From Paractinoplanes brasiliensis (GTDB lineage Bacteria; Actinomycetota; Actinomycetes; Mycobacteriales; Micromonosporaceae): a stretch of DNA of 64,000 nt. The notes below the pieces were generated by a model that was not told where the DNA came from, did no database searches, and saw only the letters and a program-made list of their open reading frames with translations. Each line of letters begins with the position of its first letter. Positions within the stretch are counted from its first letter, which is position 1. Positions 33,531 to 41,671 of the stretch are shown here, piece after piece. The stretch is from contig NZ_SNWR01000001.1 in the NCBI RefSeq assembly GCF_004362215.1, positions 3,764,001 to 3,828,000 of the forward strand, given 5' to 3'. The position numbers were made by a program, and so were the translations under genes.

Positions 33531-34202
33531 TTATCCGAGGTTCTGGTCGCGCGATCCGGCCCGCACCAGCCCGGACTCGTACGCGAAGACCACCGCCTGC
33601 ACCCTGTCCCGCAGCCCGAGTTTCATCAGCACGCGGGCCACGTGGGTCTTGACCGTGGCCTCGCCGACAGTGAGCGCGGCGGCGATCTCGCCGTTCGACA
33701 GGCCCCGGGCCACCAGCCGCAGCACCTCGGCCTCGCGCGGGGTCAGCTCGCTCAGCTCGGCCGGCGGCCGCGGGCCCGGCTGACCGGCGAAGGCCGAGAT
33801 GACCCGGGTCGTGATGGCCGGGTCGAGCAGCGCCTCACCGGCCGCGACGACCCGGATCGCGGTGATCAGGTGCTCCGGCGACGACACCTTGAGCAGGAAC
33901 CCGCTGGCCCCGGCCCGCAGCGCCCGGTACAGGTTCTCGTCGGTGTCGAACGTCGTCAGCATGATCACCCGTGGCGGGTGCGGGGACCTGAGCAGCGCGG
34001 CCGTGGCGGCCAGCCCGTCCTGCCGGGGCATGGCGATGTCCATCAGCACGACGTCGGGCCGGACCCGGCGGGCCAGCGCCACCGCCTCCACCCCGTCACC
34101 GGCCTCACCCACGACCGTGATGTCCGGTTCGGTCTCGATCACCATGCGCAGGCCGGCCCGGACCATCCGCTGGTCGTCGGCGATCACGACGTTGATGCTC
34201 AC
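33531..34202 (-). CDS. NarL/LuxR-type response regulator
   Basis: A 223-residue regulator. The receiver domain (1-120) shows ADDQRMVRAG, the phosphoacceptor aspartate in VVLMDIAMPR (about 54), and lysine in FLLKVSS. The LuxR-type helix-turn-helix (about 150-210) shows LTPREAEVLRLVARGLSNGEIA and KTHVARVLMKL. Its start overlaps the stop of the histidine kinase upstream (ATGA), so it is the cognate partner. The likely target is the membrane-protein gene that diverges from the kinase. Confidence 0.93.
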   Translation of the reverse strand: MSINVVIADDQRMVRAGLRMVIETEPDITVVGEAGDGVEAVALARRVRPDVVLMDIAMPRQDGLAATAALLRSPHPPRVIMLTTFDTDENLYRALRAGASGFLLKVSSPEHLITAIRVVAAGEALLDPAITTRVISAFAGQPGPRPPAELSELTPREAEVLRLVARGLSNGEIAAALTVGEATVKTHVARVLMKLGLRDRVQAVVFAYESGLVRAGSRDQNLG

Positions 34203-35329
34203 GCGGCCGCCGTCACCGGCAGGGGCAACCGGGCCCGTACGGCGAAACCGCCCTCGTCGACCGGGCCGGCCACCAGTTCGCCGCCGAACAGGGCCGCCCG
34301 TTCCCGCATGCCGATCAGGCCCTGGCCGCCGCCGCTCACGGACGCCTTCCGGCCGTCGTTGACCACTCGCAGGCGCAGCCCGTCGTCGTGGAAGCCGACG
34401 GTCACGACGACCCGGGCCGGCCCCGCATGCCGCAGCACGTTGGTCAGCGCCTCCTGCACGATCCGGTACGCGGACACGTCGATCGCCGGCGGCACCGGCA
34501 CCGGCTCACCCTCGCGGCGTACGGTGAGCTCCAGCCCGGCCTCGCGGACCTGCGCGAACAGGTCGTCCAGCCGCTCCAGCCCGACCGGTGGCTGCGCGCT
34601 GTCGGCGCCCTCGCCGCGCAACAGGCCCAGCGTGCGGCGCAGCTCGCCGACCGCGTCCCGCCCGGACGACTCGATGCTCTGCAGCAGCTCACGGTCGACC
34701 GGCAGGCCCGCGTCCAGCCGCCGCCGCACCACCCCGGCCTGGATCACCATCACGGTCACGCTGTGCGCCACCATGTCGTGCAGCTCGCGGGCGATGCGTA
34801 CGCGCTCCTCCATGACCGCCTCGCGGGCGTGCTGCTCGCGGATGGCGGCCCGTGCCGAGGCGGCGTCGGCGCTGCGCCGGGCCTGCACCGACAGGGCGAC
34901 CCCGAGCACGTACGGCGCGAGCGGGAAGAAGATCGCGGCCATCGGATCGCCCGGGTTGTTGATCAGGTAGACGGCGAAGGTCAGCGCCACCATGACCGCC
35001 CCGATCAGCCCGCGGCGGCTCTCGCGCGACGGCGGCACGTACCGCCCGACCGTGTACAAGATGATCATCACGCCGACGAGCTGCCACAGGCGGAAATTGA
35101 CCGTCTGCTCACCGGCGATCACGGCCGGCTCGTAGAAGAACGGCAGCGGCTCGACGATGTGCGGGGCCAGGGCGAGCAACGGCACGAACCGGCGCACCAG
35201 CACCAGGCCGGCCGAGACCGCCAGCACGAGCGGCCACCACCGGCCCGGCATGCCGATCAGGAACTCCTCGGCCAGCGCGAACAGCACAAAGCCGCCGGTC
35301 AGCGCGAGATCGGTGGGTCGCAGCCGCAT
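34199..35329 (-). CDS. NarL-partner sensor histidine kinase (HisKA_3)
   Basis: A 376-residue kinase. Several membrane helices (about 8-130) lead to the HisKA_3 dimerisation domain with the phospho-histidine in RIARELHDMVAHSV (about 183). The HATPase domain follows, with LTNVLRHAG and GGQGLIGMRERAALFGGEL. Sensing probably occurs in the membrane, as there is no sizeable extracellular domain. It forms a two-gene operon with the response regulator and diverges from a polytopic membrane protein across 132 bp. Confidence 0.9.
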   Translation of the reverse strand: MRLRPTDLALTGGFVLFALAEEFLIGMPGRWWPLVLAVSAGLVLVRRFVPLLALAPHIVEPLPFFYEPAVIAGEQTVNFRLWQLVGVMIILYTVGRYVPPSRESRRGLIGAVMVALTFAVYLINNPGDPMAAIFFPLAPYVLGVALSVQARRSADAASARAAIREQHAREAVMEERVRIARELHDMVAHSVTVMVIQAGVVRRRLDAGLPVDRELLQSIESSGRDAVGELRRTLGLLRGEGADSAQPPVGLERLDDLFAQVREAGLELTVRREGEPVPVPPAIDVSAYRIVQEALTNVLRHAGPARVVVTVGFHDDGLRLRVVNDGRKASVSGGGQGLIGMRERAALFGGELVAGPVDEGGFAVRARLPLPVTAAA

Positions 35330-35461
35330 GAGACGAATCTAGGGGTCACGGGCCCGCGCCGAACCCACCTCGAGGATGACGGCGTCTCCGCCGCGCGGGG
35401 GACAACAACTCATTCCGCGTACGGGTTACCGCGCGGCCCACCGTCCCTACCTTCGGCTGCC

Positions 35462-36697
35462 ATGAACATGTGGCGTAAGGCAACGGCGGCCGGCCTGGTG
35501 CTGGCGCCGATCGCGTTGGCGGTGTCGACCGGCATCGACCCGGCGTTGGGTGAGGACCAGAGTTACGGGATCTATCGGGAGCACCCGGACGCGACGCAGT
35601 GGCACTCGCTGCTGCTGCACTGGGCCTGGGTGCTCTATGTGCCGGCCCTGCTGGGGCTGCTCGCGCTGGTGCGGCGGCGCGGCTTCGCCCTGGCCGTGGT
35701 GGCGTGGGTGGCGACGGTGTTCGGGCTGGTGACGTTCTCGGCCCTGATGGCGTTCGACTTCGGGCTGCTCAGCCTGGAGCAGCAGCCCGGTATCACCGAC
35801 GCGCAACTGACCGCGTACGACGATCGGATCGCCGCGATGAGCTGGGCGGTGTGGGGGTGGCAGATCCCCGGGATCGGCGGCTGGGCGGTGGCCCTGCTGG
35901 TCACGCCGCTGGCCCTGCGCCGGGCACGAGTGATCAACTGGTGGACCACGGGCCTGTTCCTGGCCGGGACGGCGCTCTATCTGATCTTCGCGATCTCGCC
36001 GGTGCCGGTGAACCTGACCGGGCCGATCGTGCTCATCGTGGCGGGTGTGCTGGCGGCGCGGACGGTGCTCGGTCACGAGCCCCCGCGGGACGAGCCGGAC
36101 CGGTTCGGCGCGTTCCGGCGTACGGCGGGAATGGTCTGCCTGGTCGCGGCGCCGCTCTCGTTCGCGGTGGGAATGGCCACGGTGCCGCCCGCGCCGGAAC
36201 TCGAGCACCCGGGACTCTGGGAGGCCAGCGCGTTCTTCCTCCACCTGGCGTGGGTGCTGTTCGTGCCGGCGGTGCTCGCGGTGGCCGCACGCGGCGGCCG
36301 GTTCACCCGCGTCGTGTCCGGGCTCGCGGTGCTCGGCCTGATCAACTTCAGCGCGCTCATGTTCGGCGACTACATGGACCTGGCGGCGCGGCAAACCCTG
36401 GGGGAGGCGGTGGCCGATCGGGCGCAGGAACTCAGCGGGGGCTACGCCACCTTCTCGCTCGGCTGGGTGCTGCCCGGGATGGTGCTGACGTTCCTCGGGC
36501 TGATCCTGGTCGCGGTCGGGGCGGCGGTCGACGGGCTCGTGCGCTGGTGGGTGCCGGTGATCGTGGGGGCCGGGTTCGCCGGGTTCTTCCTGTTGGGACT
36601 CGGGCCGGTCGGTGTGGTCGGGCCGCTGATCCTCGTGGGCGGCTTCGGACTGATCGCGACGGCGCTACGGCGTACGGGGGAACCGGTTTTGGTGTGA
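35462..36697 (+). CDS. polytopic membrane protein with two homologous halves
   Basis: A 411-residue integral membrane protein without a recognised family. Each half begins with a helix, then a HWAWVLYVPALLGLLAL (first half) or HLAWVLFVPAVLAVAAR (second half) segment, then FSALMAFDF or FSALMFGDY. This shows an internal duplication of four to five helices. ATG at 35462 (MNMWRKAT) is preceded by a short GC-rich leader. It faces the NarL-type two-component system and is the likely regulated gene, perhaps an envelope-stress or transport function. Confidence 0.7.
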   Translation: MNMWRKATAAGLVLAPIALAVSTGIDPALGEDQSYGIYREHPDATQWHSLLLHWAWVLYVPALLGLLALVRRRGFALAVVAWVATVFGLVTFSALMAFDFGLLSLEQQPGITDAQLTAYDDRIAAMSWAVWGWQIPGIGGWAVALLVTPLALRRARVINWWTTGLFLAGTALYLIFAISPVPVNLTGPIVLIVAGVLAARTVLGHEPPRDEPDRFGAFRRTAGMVCLVAAPLSFAVGMATVPPAPELEHPGLWEASAFFLHLAWVLFVPAVLAVAARGGRFTRVVSGLAVLGLINFSALMFGDYMDLAARQTLGEAVADRAQELSGGYATFSLGWVLPGMVLTFLGLILVAVGAAVDGLVRWWVPVIVGAGFAGFFLLGLGPVGVVGPLILVGGFGLIATALRRTGEPVLV

Positions 36698-36712
36698 TCT
36701 TTGTTCTGGGCG

Positions 36713-36742
36713 CCGGGCTCGGAGTGGCGGCTCCGAGCCCGG
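36713..36742 (+). terminator. 12 bp hairpin after the membrane-protein gene
   Basis: CCGGGCTCGGAG (36713-36724) pairs perfectly with CTCCGAGCCCGG (36731-36742). There is no T-run. Three imperfect copies of a TTTCGAYTCRCCCGGG element follow at about 36768, 36803 and 36834. Confidence 0.55.
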
Positions 36743-36934
36743 CCGGGCTGGGGTCTCGGTGGGGCCCTTTCGACTCGCCCGGGCGTGGGGCGGGTTCGGG
36801 GCTTTCGATTCACCCGGGCCGGTGGGCAGGGTCTCTCGACTCGCCGGGTGCGCGGGTGGGCTTCGGGCCGGGCCGGTTTCGTGCCCGGACGGTACGGTCG
36901 GGGGAACACCGCCCACGCCCCGGAGTCCGCCGCG

Positions 36935-38839
36935 ATGACGAGCCCCGATCCCGCCTCGAACCCGCTGTCGAAGCTCGCCACCGCCGGCGAGCGTCTCGGG
37001 TGGATCTTCAACGACCGTAACCTGTTCCGGCAGGCGTTCGGCGAACCACCGCCGCAGCGCGCGCCGATCGACCCCGAGCTGCGGGAACGCCTCACCCGAG
37101 CCGAACGCGGACGGGTCAGGCGCATCCTGATCCTCCTCGGCGCCGGGGTCGGCCTGGCCGTGCTGATCGGCTGCTGCGGCGGCATTCTGACCCGCGACAA
37201 CGACGGCGCGCGGGCGCTCGTGCTGTTCATGACAGGACTGTGCTTCCTGGCCGGCACGGCGGGCGCGATCCTGGCCGGCATCATGCCCACGCTGGCCCGC
37301 AAGTCCATTTCGGACGCCGAGGAGAAGGCCCAGGCGTCGTGCGCGGTGGAGTACGCCGCGTGGGACAGCCGGCGGTCCTGGCACGACCAGCAGCAGCAGG
37401 CCCTGGTCGACGAGATGCCGGAGTGGTCGGCGGCCACCCCGTCGCCGGGCACCCGTCGGATCGACGTCGTGGGCGGGACCACGTACGGGTGGGAAGCGGT
37501 TCTGACGGTCTTCGGCGGGTCACTGCTGGCCACCCGGGGGCGCATGGTGCTGGCCGACTTCACCGGCGAGGCGTTGTCGGGGGAGCTCATGCAGCTCGCC
37601 TCGACAACCGGGCGGTCCGTGCGCGAGGTGGTGCTGCCGGCGCAACTGGCCGAGTTCGACCTGGTGGCGGGGCTGGAGCCGGCCGAACTGGTCGACGGTC
37701 TGGTCGAAGCCATGTACGGCGACGTGCCGGGCGGCGGCAACCGGGCCGAGCGCTCGCAGGACGCCCTGCTGCTGAACCAGATCGCGGACATCCTCGCCCC
37801 GTCGCTGACCATGGGCCGTCTGCTCGCAGCCATGCGCGTGGTCTCGGGTGGGTCTTCCGTCAGCCCTTCTCCTGCCAACCCCCATTCCGCCGGCTTCGCA
37901 CTTCCCACGGGACAAATCGGATTTGTCGGCGCCGAGCTGGAGCGGCTGGCGGCCATCAAGGCGGAAGAGGCCCGCGTACGCCGGATTCTCGCGTTTCTGC
38001 ATCCGCTCGCGTCGATGGGCAGCACCCCCGCCACCACCGCCCCGGCCGACCTCACCTGCCTGGTCGCCGAGCACGGTGGCGGACGAGCCCAGCACGAGCT
38101 GCTCAAGGACCTGATGGTGCAGTGGCTGAGCCACCAGGTACGCCGCGAGGCCGCGCCGATCGGCTCGCTGGTGCTGCTCGGCGCCGACGAGATCGATCAC
38201 CGCGCCCTGGAGCGGCTGAGCACCCTGTGTGAACGGCGCGGCATCCGGCTCGTATTGTTCTTCCAGCACCTGCGGGCCGAGACGCTGCGGACGATCGGCG
38301 GCGGCGAGGTCGCCCTGATGCGGCTGGGCAACCACCAGGAGGCGGCGCAGGCGGCCGAGTTCGTCGGGCGTGGACACAAGTTCGTGCTGAGCCGGCTGAC
38401 CCGTTCGCTGGGCGGCGAGGAGACGCACACCGTCGCGGACACGGTCGGCGAGTCCGAGACGAAGGGCGGCACCAAGGGCGAGCGCGCCTCCCGGCATGGG
38501 CTGCGGCGCTACACCAGCACCAACTGGAGCAAGACCCGCAACTGGAGCCAGACCGAGTCGACCGCCAACGGCACGAACTGGAGCAACGCGGCCTCGGCCG
38601 AGCGCGTCTACGAATACGTGCTGGAGCCGCGCGTCCTGCAGGACCTTCCCGAGTACGCGATGGTGCTCGTCAAGAACGAGGGGCAGGGCTCGGTGGTGCA
38701 GGCCGTCGAGGTGGATCCCGCGATCGTCACGCTCCCGCGCGTCTCGATGACACCCCTCGGAAGGCAGGCGCCCCCGGCGCAGTGGGGGACGATCACCGAC
38801 GCGCCGGACCGGTCGACTCCCGGATTATCAGCTCCGTAG
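36935..38839 (+). CDS. VirD4/HerA-like membrane ATPase-fold protein, Walker A degenerate
   Basis: A 634-residue protein resembling conjugative coupling ATPases. Two membrane helices (about 62-80 and 93-120) are followed by a motor-like domain. Where Walker A is expected there is DVVGGTTYGWEAVLT (178-191), with no GK[ST]. A Walker B-like LVLLGADEID (about 412-421) and a following RGIRLVLFFQHL resemble the VirD4/TraG core. Near residues 526-560 the tail carries several NWS repeats in a Ser/Thr/Asn-rich stretch. No relaxase, mating-channel or integrase genes lie nearby, so it is an orphan. ATG at 36935 is preferred to a longer frame that begins inside low-complexity DNA. Confidence 0.6.
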   Translation: MTSPDPASNPLSKLATAGERLGWIFNDRNLFRQAFGEPPPQRAPIDPELRERLTRAERGRVRRILILLGAGVGLAVLIGCCGGILTRDNDGARALVLFMTGLCFLAGTAGAILAGIMPTLARKSISDAEEKAQASCAVEYAAWDSRRSWHDQQQQALVDEMPEWSAATPSPGTRRIDVVGGTTYGWEAVLTVFGGSLLATRGRMVLADFTGEALSGELMQLASTTGRSVREVVLPAQLAEFDLVAGLEPAELVDGLVEAMYGDVPGGGNRAERSQDALLLNQIADILAPSLTMGRLLAAMRVVSGGSSVSPSPANPHSAGFALPTGQIGFVGAELERLAAIKAEEARVRRILAFLHPLASMGSTPATTAPADLTCLVAEHGGGRAQHELLKDLMVQWLSHQVRREAAPIGSLVLLGADEIDHRALERLSTLCERRGIRLVLFFQHLRAETLRTIGGGEVALMRLGNHQEAAQAAEFVGRGHKFVLSRLTRSLGGEETHTVADTVGESETKGGTKGERASRHGLRRYTSTNWSKTRNWSQTESTANGTNWSNAASAERVYEYVLEPRVLQDLPEYAMVLVKNEGQGSVVQAVEVDPAIVTLPRVSMTPLGRQAPPAQWGTITDAPDRSTPGLSAP

Positions 38840-39797
38840 CCAGCTCGACGTGCAGGGCGTCCAGCCGGTGATGGTCGAGCAGCCGGACCAGCAGCCCGAC
38901 GGCGATGCGGCCCATCTCGGCCAGCGGCTGGCGCACAGTGGTCAGCGGCGGACGGGTGGCCTGGGCCAGGTCGATGTCGTCGAAGCCGGCGATCGACAGG
39001 TCTTCGGGCACCCGCAGCCCCAACCGGTCCGCCGCGGCCATCGCCCCGGACGCCACCTTGTCGTTGAAGGCCACCAGCGCGGTCGGCCTGTCCGGTTCGG
39101 AAAGCAGCTGGCGCGCCGCCTCGAACCCGAACCGGACGGTCGGCTCGCCGGCGACGACCAGCCCGGGGTCGAGCAGCATCCCGGCGTCGGCCAGGGCCGA
39201 GACGTGCCCGGCGCGACGGGCGTTGCCGGCGAGCCAGTTGTCCGGCCCGGCCAGCAACCCGATCCGCCGGTGACCGAGCCCGGTCAGGTGCGCCGTGAGG
39301 CTGCGCGAGCCCGCGAAATGTGACGCGGACACCGCGGCGATGTCGCGGGGGACGTCCTCCCGCGGGTCCACGATCACGAACGGGAAGCCCGCCGCCTGCA
39401 GGGCGATCAGCTCGTCGCCGGGTTCGGGCGGCAGTACCACGATCGCGCCGCCGATGCCCGGACGGGTGGGCAACGTCGGCAGCACCCGGTTGTGCTGGGC
39501 GGCCTCGCCCGCGTTGAGCACGACCTGCCGGCCGTGCAGGTCGAGCGTCTCGGCGATCGACGACACGATGAGTCCGAAGTAGTCGGTCAACACGTACGGG
39601 CAGCGCAGGAAGACCGCGCCGGCGCGGGCCGGTCGTCGTCGCGGGCCGCGGCCGCCCAGCTCGCCGATGGCCTGCTGCACCAGCTCACGGGTGGCGGGCG
39701 AGACATGCTCCTGGTCGTTGAGCACCCGCGAGACCGTGGCGATCGACACGCCCGCATGGGCCGCGATGGCGCGAACGGTCGGTCCGTGGGTCACCAC
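38793..39797 (-). CDS. LacI-family transcriptional repressor
   Basis: A 334-residue repressor. The helix-turn-helix is TVRAIAAHAGVSIATVSRVLN (about 8-28), followed by the hinge and a periplasmic-binding-type effector domain (GAIVVLPPEPGDEL, GHRRIGLLAGP, FGFEAARQLL, ALVAFNDKVASGAM, SIAGFDDIDLAQ). GTG at 39797 or 39794 can serve as start. It is probably sugar-responsive, but no sugar transporter or hydrolase adjoins it. Its 3' end overlaps the convergent VirD4-like gene by 47 nt. Its start lies within the truncated SDR remnant upstream, so its promoter region appears to have been rearranged. Confidence 0.88.
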   Translation of the reverse strand: MVTHGPTVRAIAAHAGVSIATVSRVLNDQEHVSPATRELVQQAIGELGGRGPRRRPARAGAVFLRCPYVLTDYFGLIVSSIAETLDLHGRQVVLNAGEAAQHNRVLPTLPTRPGIGGAIVVLPPEPGDELIALQAAGFPFVIVDPREDVPRDIAAVSASHFAGSRSLTAHLTGLGHRRIGLLAGPDNWLAGNARRAGHVSALADAGMLLDPGLVVAGEPTVRFGFEAARQLLSEPDRPTALVAFNDKVASGAMAAADRLGLRVPEDLSIAGFDDIDLAQATRPPLTTVRQPLAEMGRIAVGLLVRLLDHHRLDALHVELATELIIRESTGPARR

Positions 39798-39910
39798 CGA
39801 AGCATAGACATCGACGGATCTGCATTGCTTCGGACGGCCTGATGGAAGCGCCGGCCGAGCCCGCGGTTCGCGCCCGTGACGAGGAAATCCCCGCGCCGGA
39901 TATGCTGAAC
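39791..39910 (-). pseudogene. 5' remnant of a short-chain dehydrogenase (SDR)
   Basis: On the minus strand the frame reads RGDFLVTGANRGLGRRF, the N-terminal NAD(P)-binding strand and TGxxxGxG loop of an SDR, then runs into unrelated codons and a stop at 39793-39791. No ATG/GTG precedes it in frame. The rest of the enzyme is missing. MerR regulators of this type often diverge from an SDR gene that they control, which matches the MerR gene starting at 39936. A deletion seems to have fused the SDR start to the LacI gene. Confidence 0.6.
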
Positions 39911-39926
39911 CTGACGTTGACGTCAG
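39911..39926 (+). promoter_or_regulatory. inverted-repeat operator upstream of merR-type gene
   Basis: CTGACGT (39911-39917) and ACGTCAG (39920-39926) form a perfect 7 bp inverted repeat with a 2 bp gap, 9 bp before the MerR ATG. Its position between the MerR gene and the SDR remnant suits a MerR-type divergent operator. Confidence 0.65.
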
Positions 39927-39935
39927 AGGGAGGTC

Positions 39936-40337
39936 ATGGTGCGCATCGGTGAACTGGCCGAACAGGCCGGCGTGAGCGTGCGGGCGTTGCGCTACTACGA
40001 GGAGCAGGGTCTTCTCACCGCCGAACGCAGCTCCAGCGGCCAGCGGCACTACGCCGAGGCGGCCGCCGAGCGGGTGCGGCTCATCCAGATGCTCTACGGC
40101 GCCGGGCTGACCAGCCGCACCATCGCCGGCCTGCTGCCCTGCGTCGACGCCCAGGTCAGCACCCCGGAATCGCGTGCCCTCCTGGCCGCCGAGCGGGACC
40201 GTATCAACGCCCAGATCACCGAGCTGACCAAGACCCGAGACCGCCTGGACGCCGTGATCGAAGCCTCCACCGCGCCCGAGAACGGCTGCGTCGTCGCTCA
40301 CGCCCCGCACGGCCTGGCGGCTGCCACCGGGATTTAG
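39936..40337 (+). CDS. MerR-family transcriptional regulator
   Basis: A 133-residue MerR regulator: winged helix (VRIGELAEQAGVSVRALRYYEEQGLL), then a coiled coil and a C-terminal effector region (about 100-133) with only one cysteine, in NGCVVAHAPHG. That is too few for a typical mercury or copper sensor. ATG at 39936 follows agggaggtc. The gene it would have controlled, a divergent SDR, is now only a stub, so this regulator may be an orphan. Confidence 0.85.
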   Translation: MVRIGELAEQAGVSVRALRYYEEQGLLTAERSSSGQRHYAEAAAERVRLIQMLYGAGLTSRTIAGLLPCVDAQVSTPESRALLAAERDRINAQITELTKTRDRLDAVIEASTAPENGCVVAHAPHGLAAATGI

Positions 40338-40394
40338 CACACGCCAGGACGCCGCGCTGACAATCGGCAAAACGCACCCTTGATGAGCGCTTTC

Positions 40395-40427
40395 CGACCC
40401 AAACCGCAGTTTGTCGGGTTTGGGTCG
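40395..40427 (+). terminator. inverted repeat after the MerR gene
   Basis: CGACCCAAACC (40395-40405) pairs with GGTTTGGGTCG (40417-40427), followed by ttct. It may terminate the MerR transcript. Two TGAGCGCT copies flank it (about 40385 and 40435), the second next to the acyltransferase start, and could be an operator. Confidence 0.5.
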
Positions 40428-40444
40428 TTCTAGCGTGAGCGCTA

Positions 40445-41671
40445 ATGACTGAGACAACCACGTCCGGCGTACGGCCGGCGGCCCATGCGGTCGCGGGCCG
40501 GTCCGAGCGGTTCCGCCCCGACATCGAGGGCCTGCGAGCCGTGGCTGTCGTTCTCGTCGTGCTCTTCCACGCGGGTGTGCCCGGCCTGGCCGGCGGCTTC
40601 ATCGGCGTCGACGTCTTCTTCGTCATCTCCGGATTCCTGATCACCTCGCTGATGCTGCGCGAGGTACGCCGCACCGGCCGCCTCTCCCTCGTCGGCTTCT
40701 ACGCCCGCCGCGCCCGCCGGATCCTCCCGGCGGCGGCGTTGGTGCTGGTCACCACATTGCTGGCCAGCTATCACCGGCTGGGTTTCCTACGCGGCGACGA
40801 GATCTCCGAGGACGTGATCTGGTCGGCCCTGTTCGCCGCGAACTTCCGTTTCGCCGCCCAGGGGGTCGACTACCTCGCGGCGCAGGACGCTGTCTCGCCC
40901 GTACGGCATTTCTGGTCCCTCGCTGTCGAGGAGCAGTTCTATCTTGTCTGGCCGGCCGCGATCGTCCTGCTGATCTGGCTCGGATTCCGCTGGGCGATCG
41001 GATATTGGCTGGCCGCCGCGGTGGCCGTCTCGCTGGCCTTCTCGATCTGGCAGACCGGCACATGGTCGTACTTCTCGCCGCTCACCCGCGCCTGGGAGCT
41101 GGGCGCCGGATGTCTGCTGGCCCTGGCCGCGACCCGGCTCGACCGCATCCCCCGCCGCCTCGCCACCGCAATGGCCGGCATCGGGTTGTCGCTCATCGTC
41201 ATCGCCGCACTCACTTTCGACGAGACAACACCCTTTCCTGGGTACGCCGCCACGTTGCCGGTGGTCGCGACAGTGCTCGTGCTGGCCGGTCGGGGCGACT
41301 CGGTGCTCGGCCGCCCGCCCCTGGTCTGGTTGGGCCGGTTGTCGTACTCGTTCTATCTGTGGCACTGGCCGGTGCTGGTGATCGCCGAACAGGCTTACGG
41401 GGAAACGCTTCCTGCCGTCACCCGGGTGCTGCTCGTGCTGGGGTCGCTCGGCCTGGCCGTCGTGACGTACTTCGCCGTCGAGGACCCGTTCCGGCGCAGC
41501 CGCAGCTTGCGTCGCTCCGACGTGCTGACCCTGTCGATCGCCGCCTGGTTGATCGTCGCGCCGCTCGCCGTCGCACGGTGGAAGACGTCCACCTCGCCCG
41601 CCGCCGACCCGGGCCGGAGCGCCGAACATCAACCGCGACTAGGAGCGCCGGCGCATGCCCAGCAGCCTTGA
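40445..41671 (+). CDS. acyltransferase 3 membrane domain (OafA-like)
   Basis: A 408-residue integral membrane O-acyltransferase with about ten helices. Family motifs: RPDIEGLRAVAVVLVVLFHAG, FFVISGFLIT, FWSLAVEEQFYLVWP, and LSYSFYLWHWPVL. The histidine and the Arg-x-x-x motif near the start belong to the active site. It would acetylate or acylate a surface polysaccharide. Homologues of this length often continue into an SGNH domain; here the frame stops and a separate SGNH lipoprotein starts 17 nt before the stop, so the two halves are coupled but not fused. ATG at 40445. Confidence 0.9.
   Translation: MTETTTSGVRPAAHAVAGRSERFRPDIEGLRAVAVVLVVLFHAGVPGLAGGFIGVDVFFVISGFLITSLMLREVRRTGRLSLVGFYARRARRILPAAALVLVTTLLASYHRLGFLRGDEISEDVIWSALFAANFRFAAQGVDYLAAQDAVSPVRHFWSLAVEEQFYLVWPAAIVLLIWLGFRWAIGYWLAAAVAVSLAFSIWQTGTWSYFSPLTRAWELGAGCLLALAATRLDRIPRRLATAMAGIGLSLIVIAALTFDETTPFPGYAATLPVVATVLVLAGRGDSVLGRPPLVWLGRLSYSFYLWHWPVLVIAEQAYGETLPAVTRVLLVLGSLGLAVVTYFAVEDPFRRSRSLRRSDVLTLSIAAWLIVAPLAVARWKTSTSPAADPGRSAEHQPRLGAPAHAQQP

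Noticed and set aside
34388..35461. Long plus-strand frame leading into the membrane protein at 35462.
   Set aside because: It runs antisense to the histidine kinase; the membrane protein has its own start and its homologous halves begin after it.
36701..36934. 78-residue N-terminal extension of the VirD4-like protein.
   Set aside because: It is Arg/Gly-rich translation of short repeats and a hairpin; ATG at 36935 begins a normal protein.
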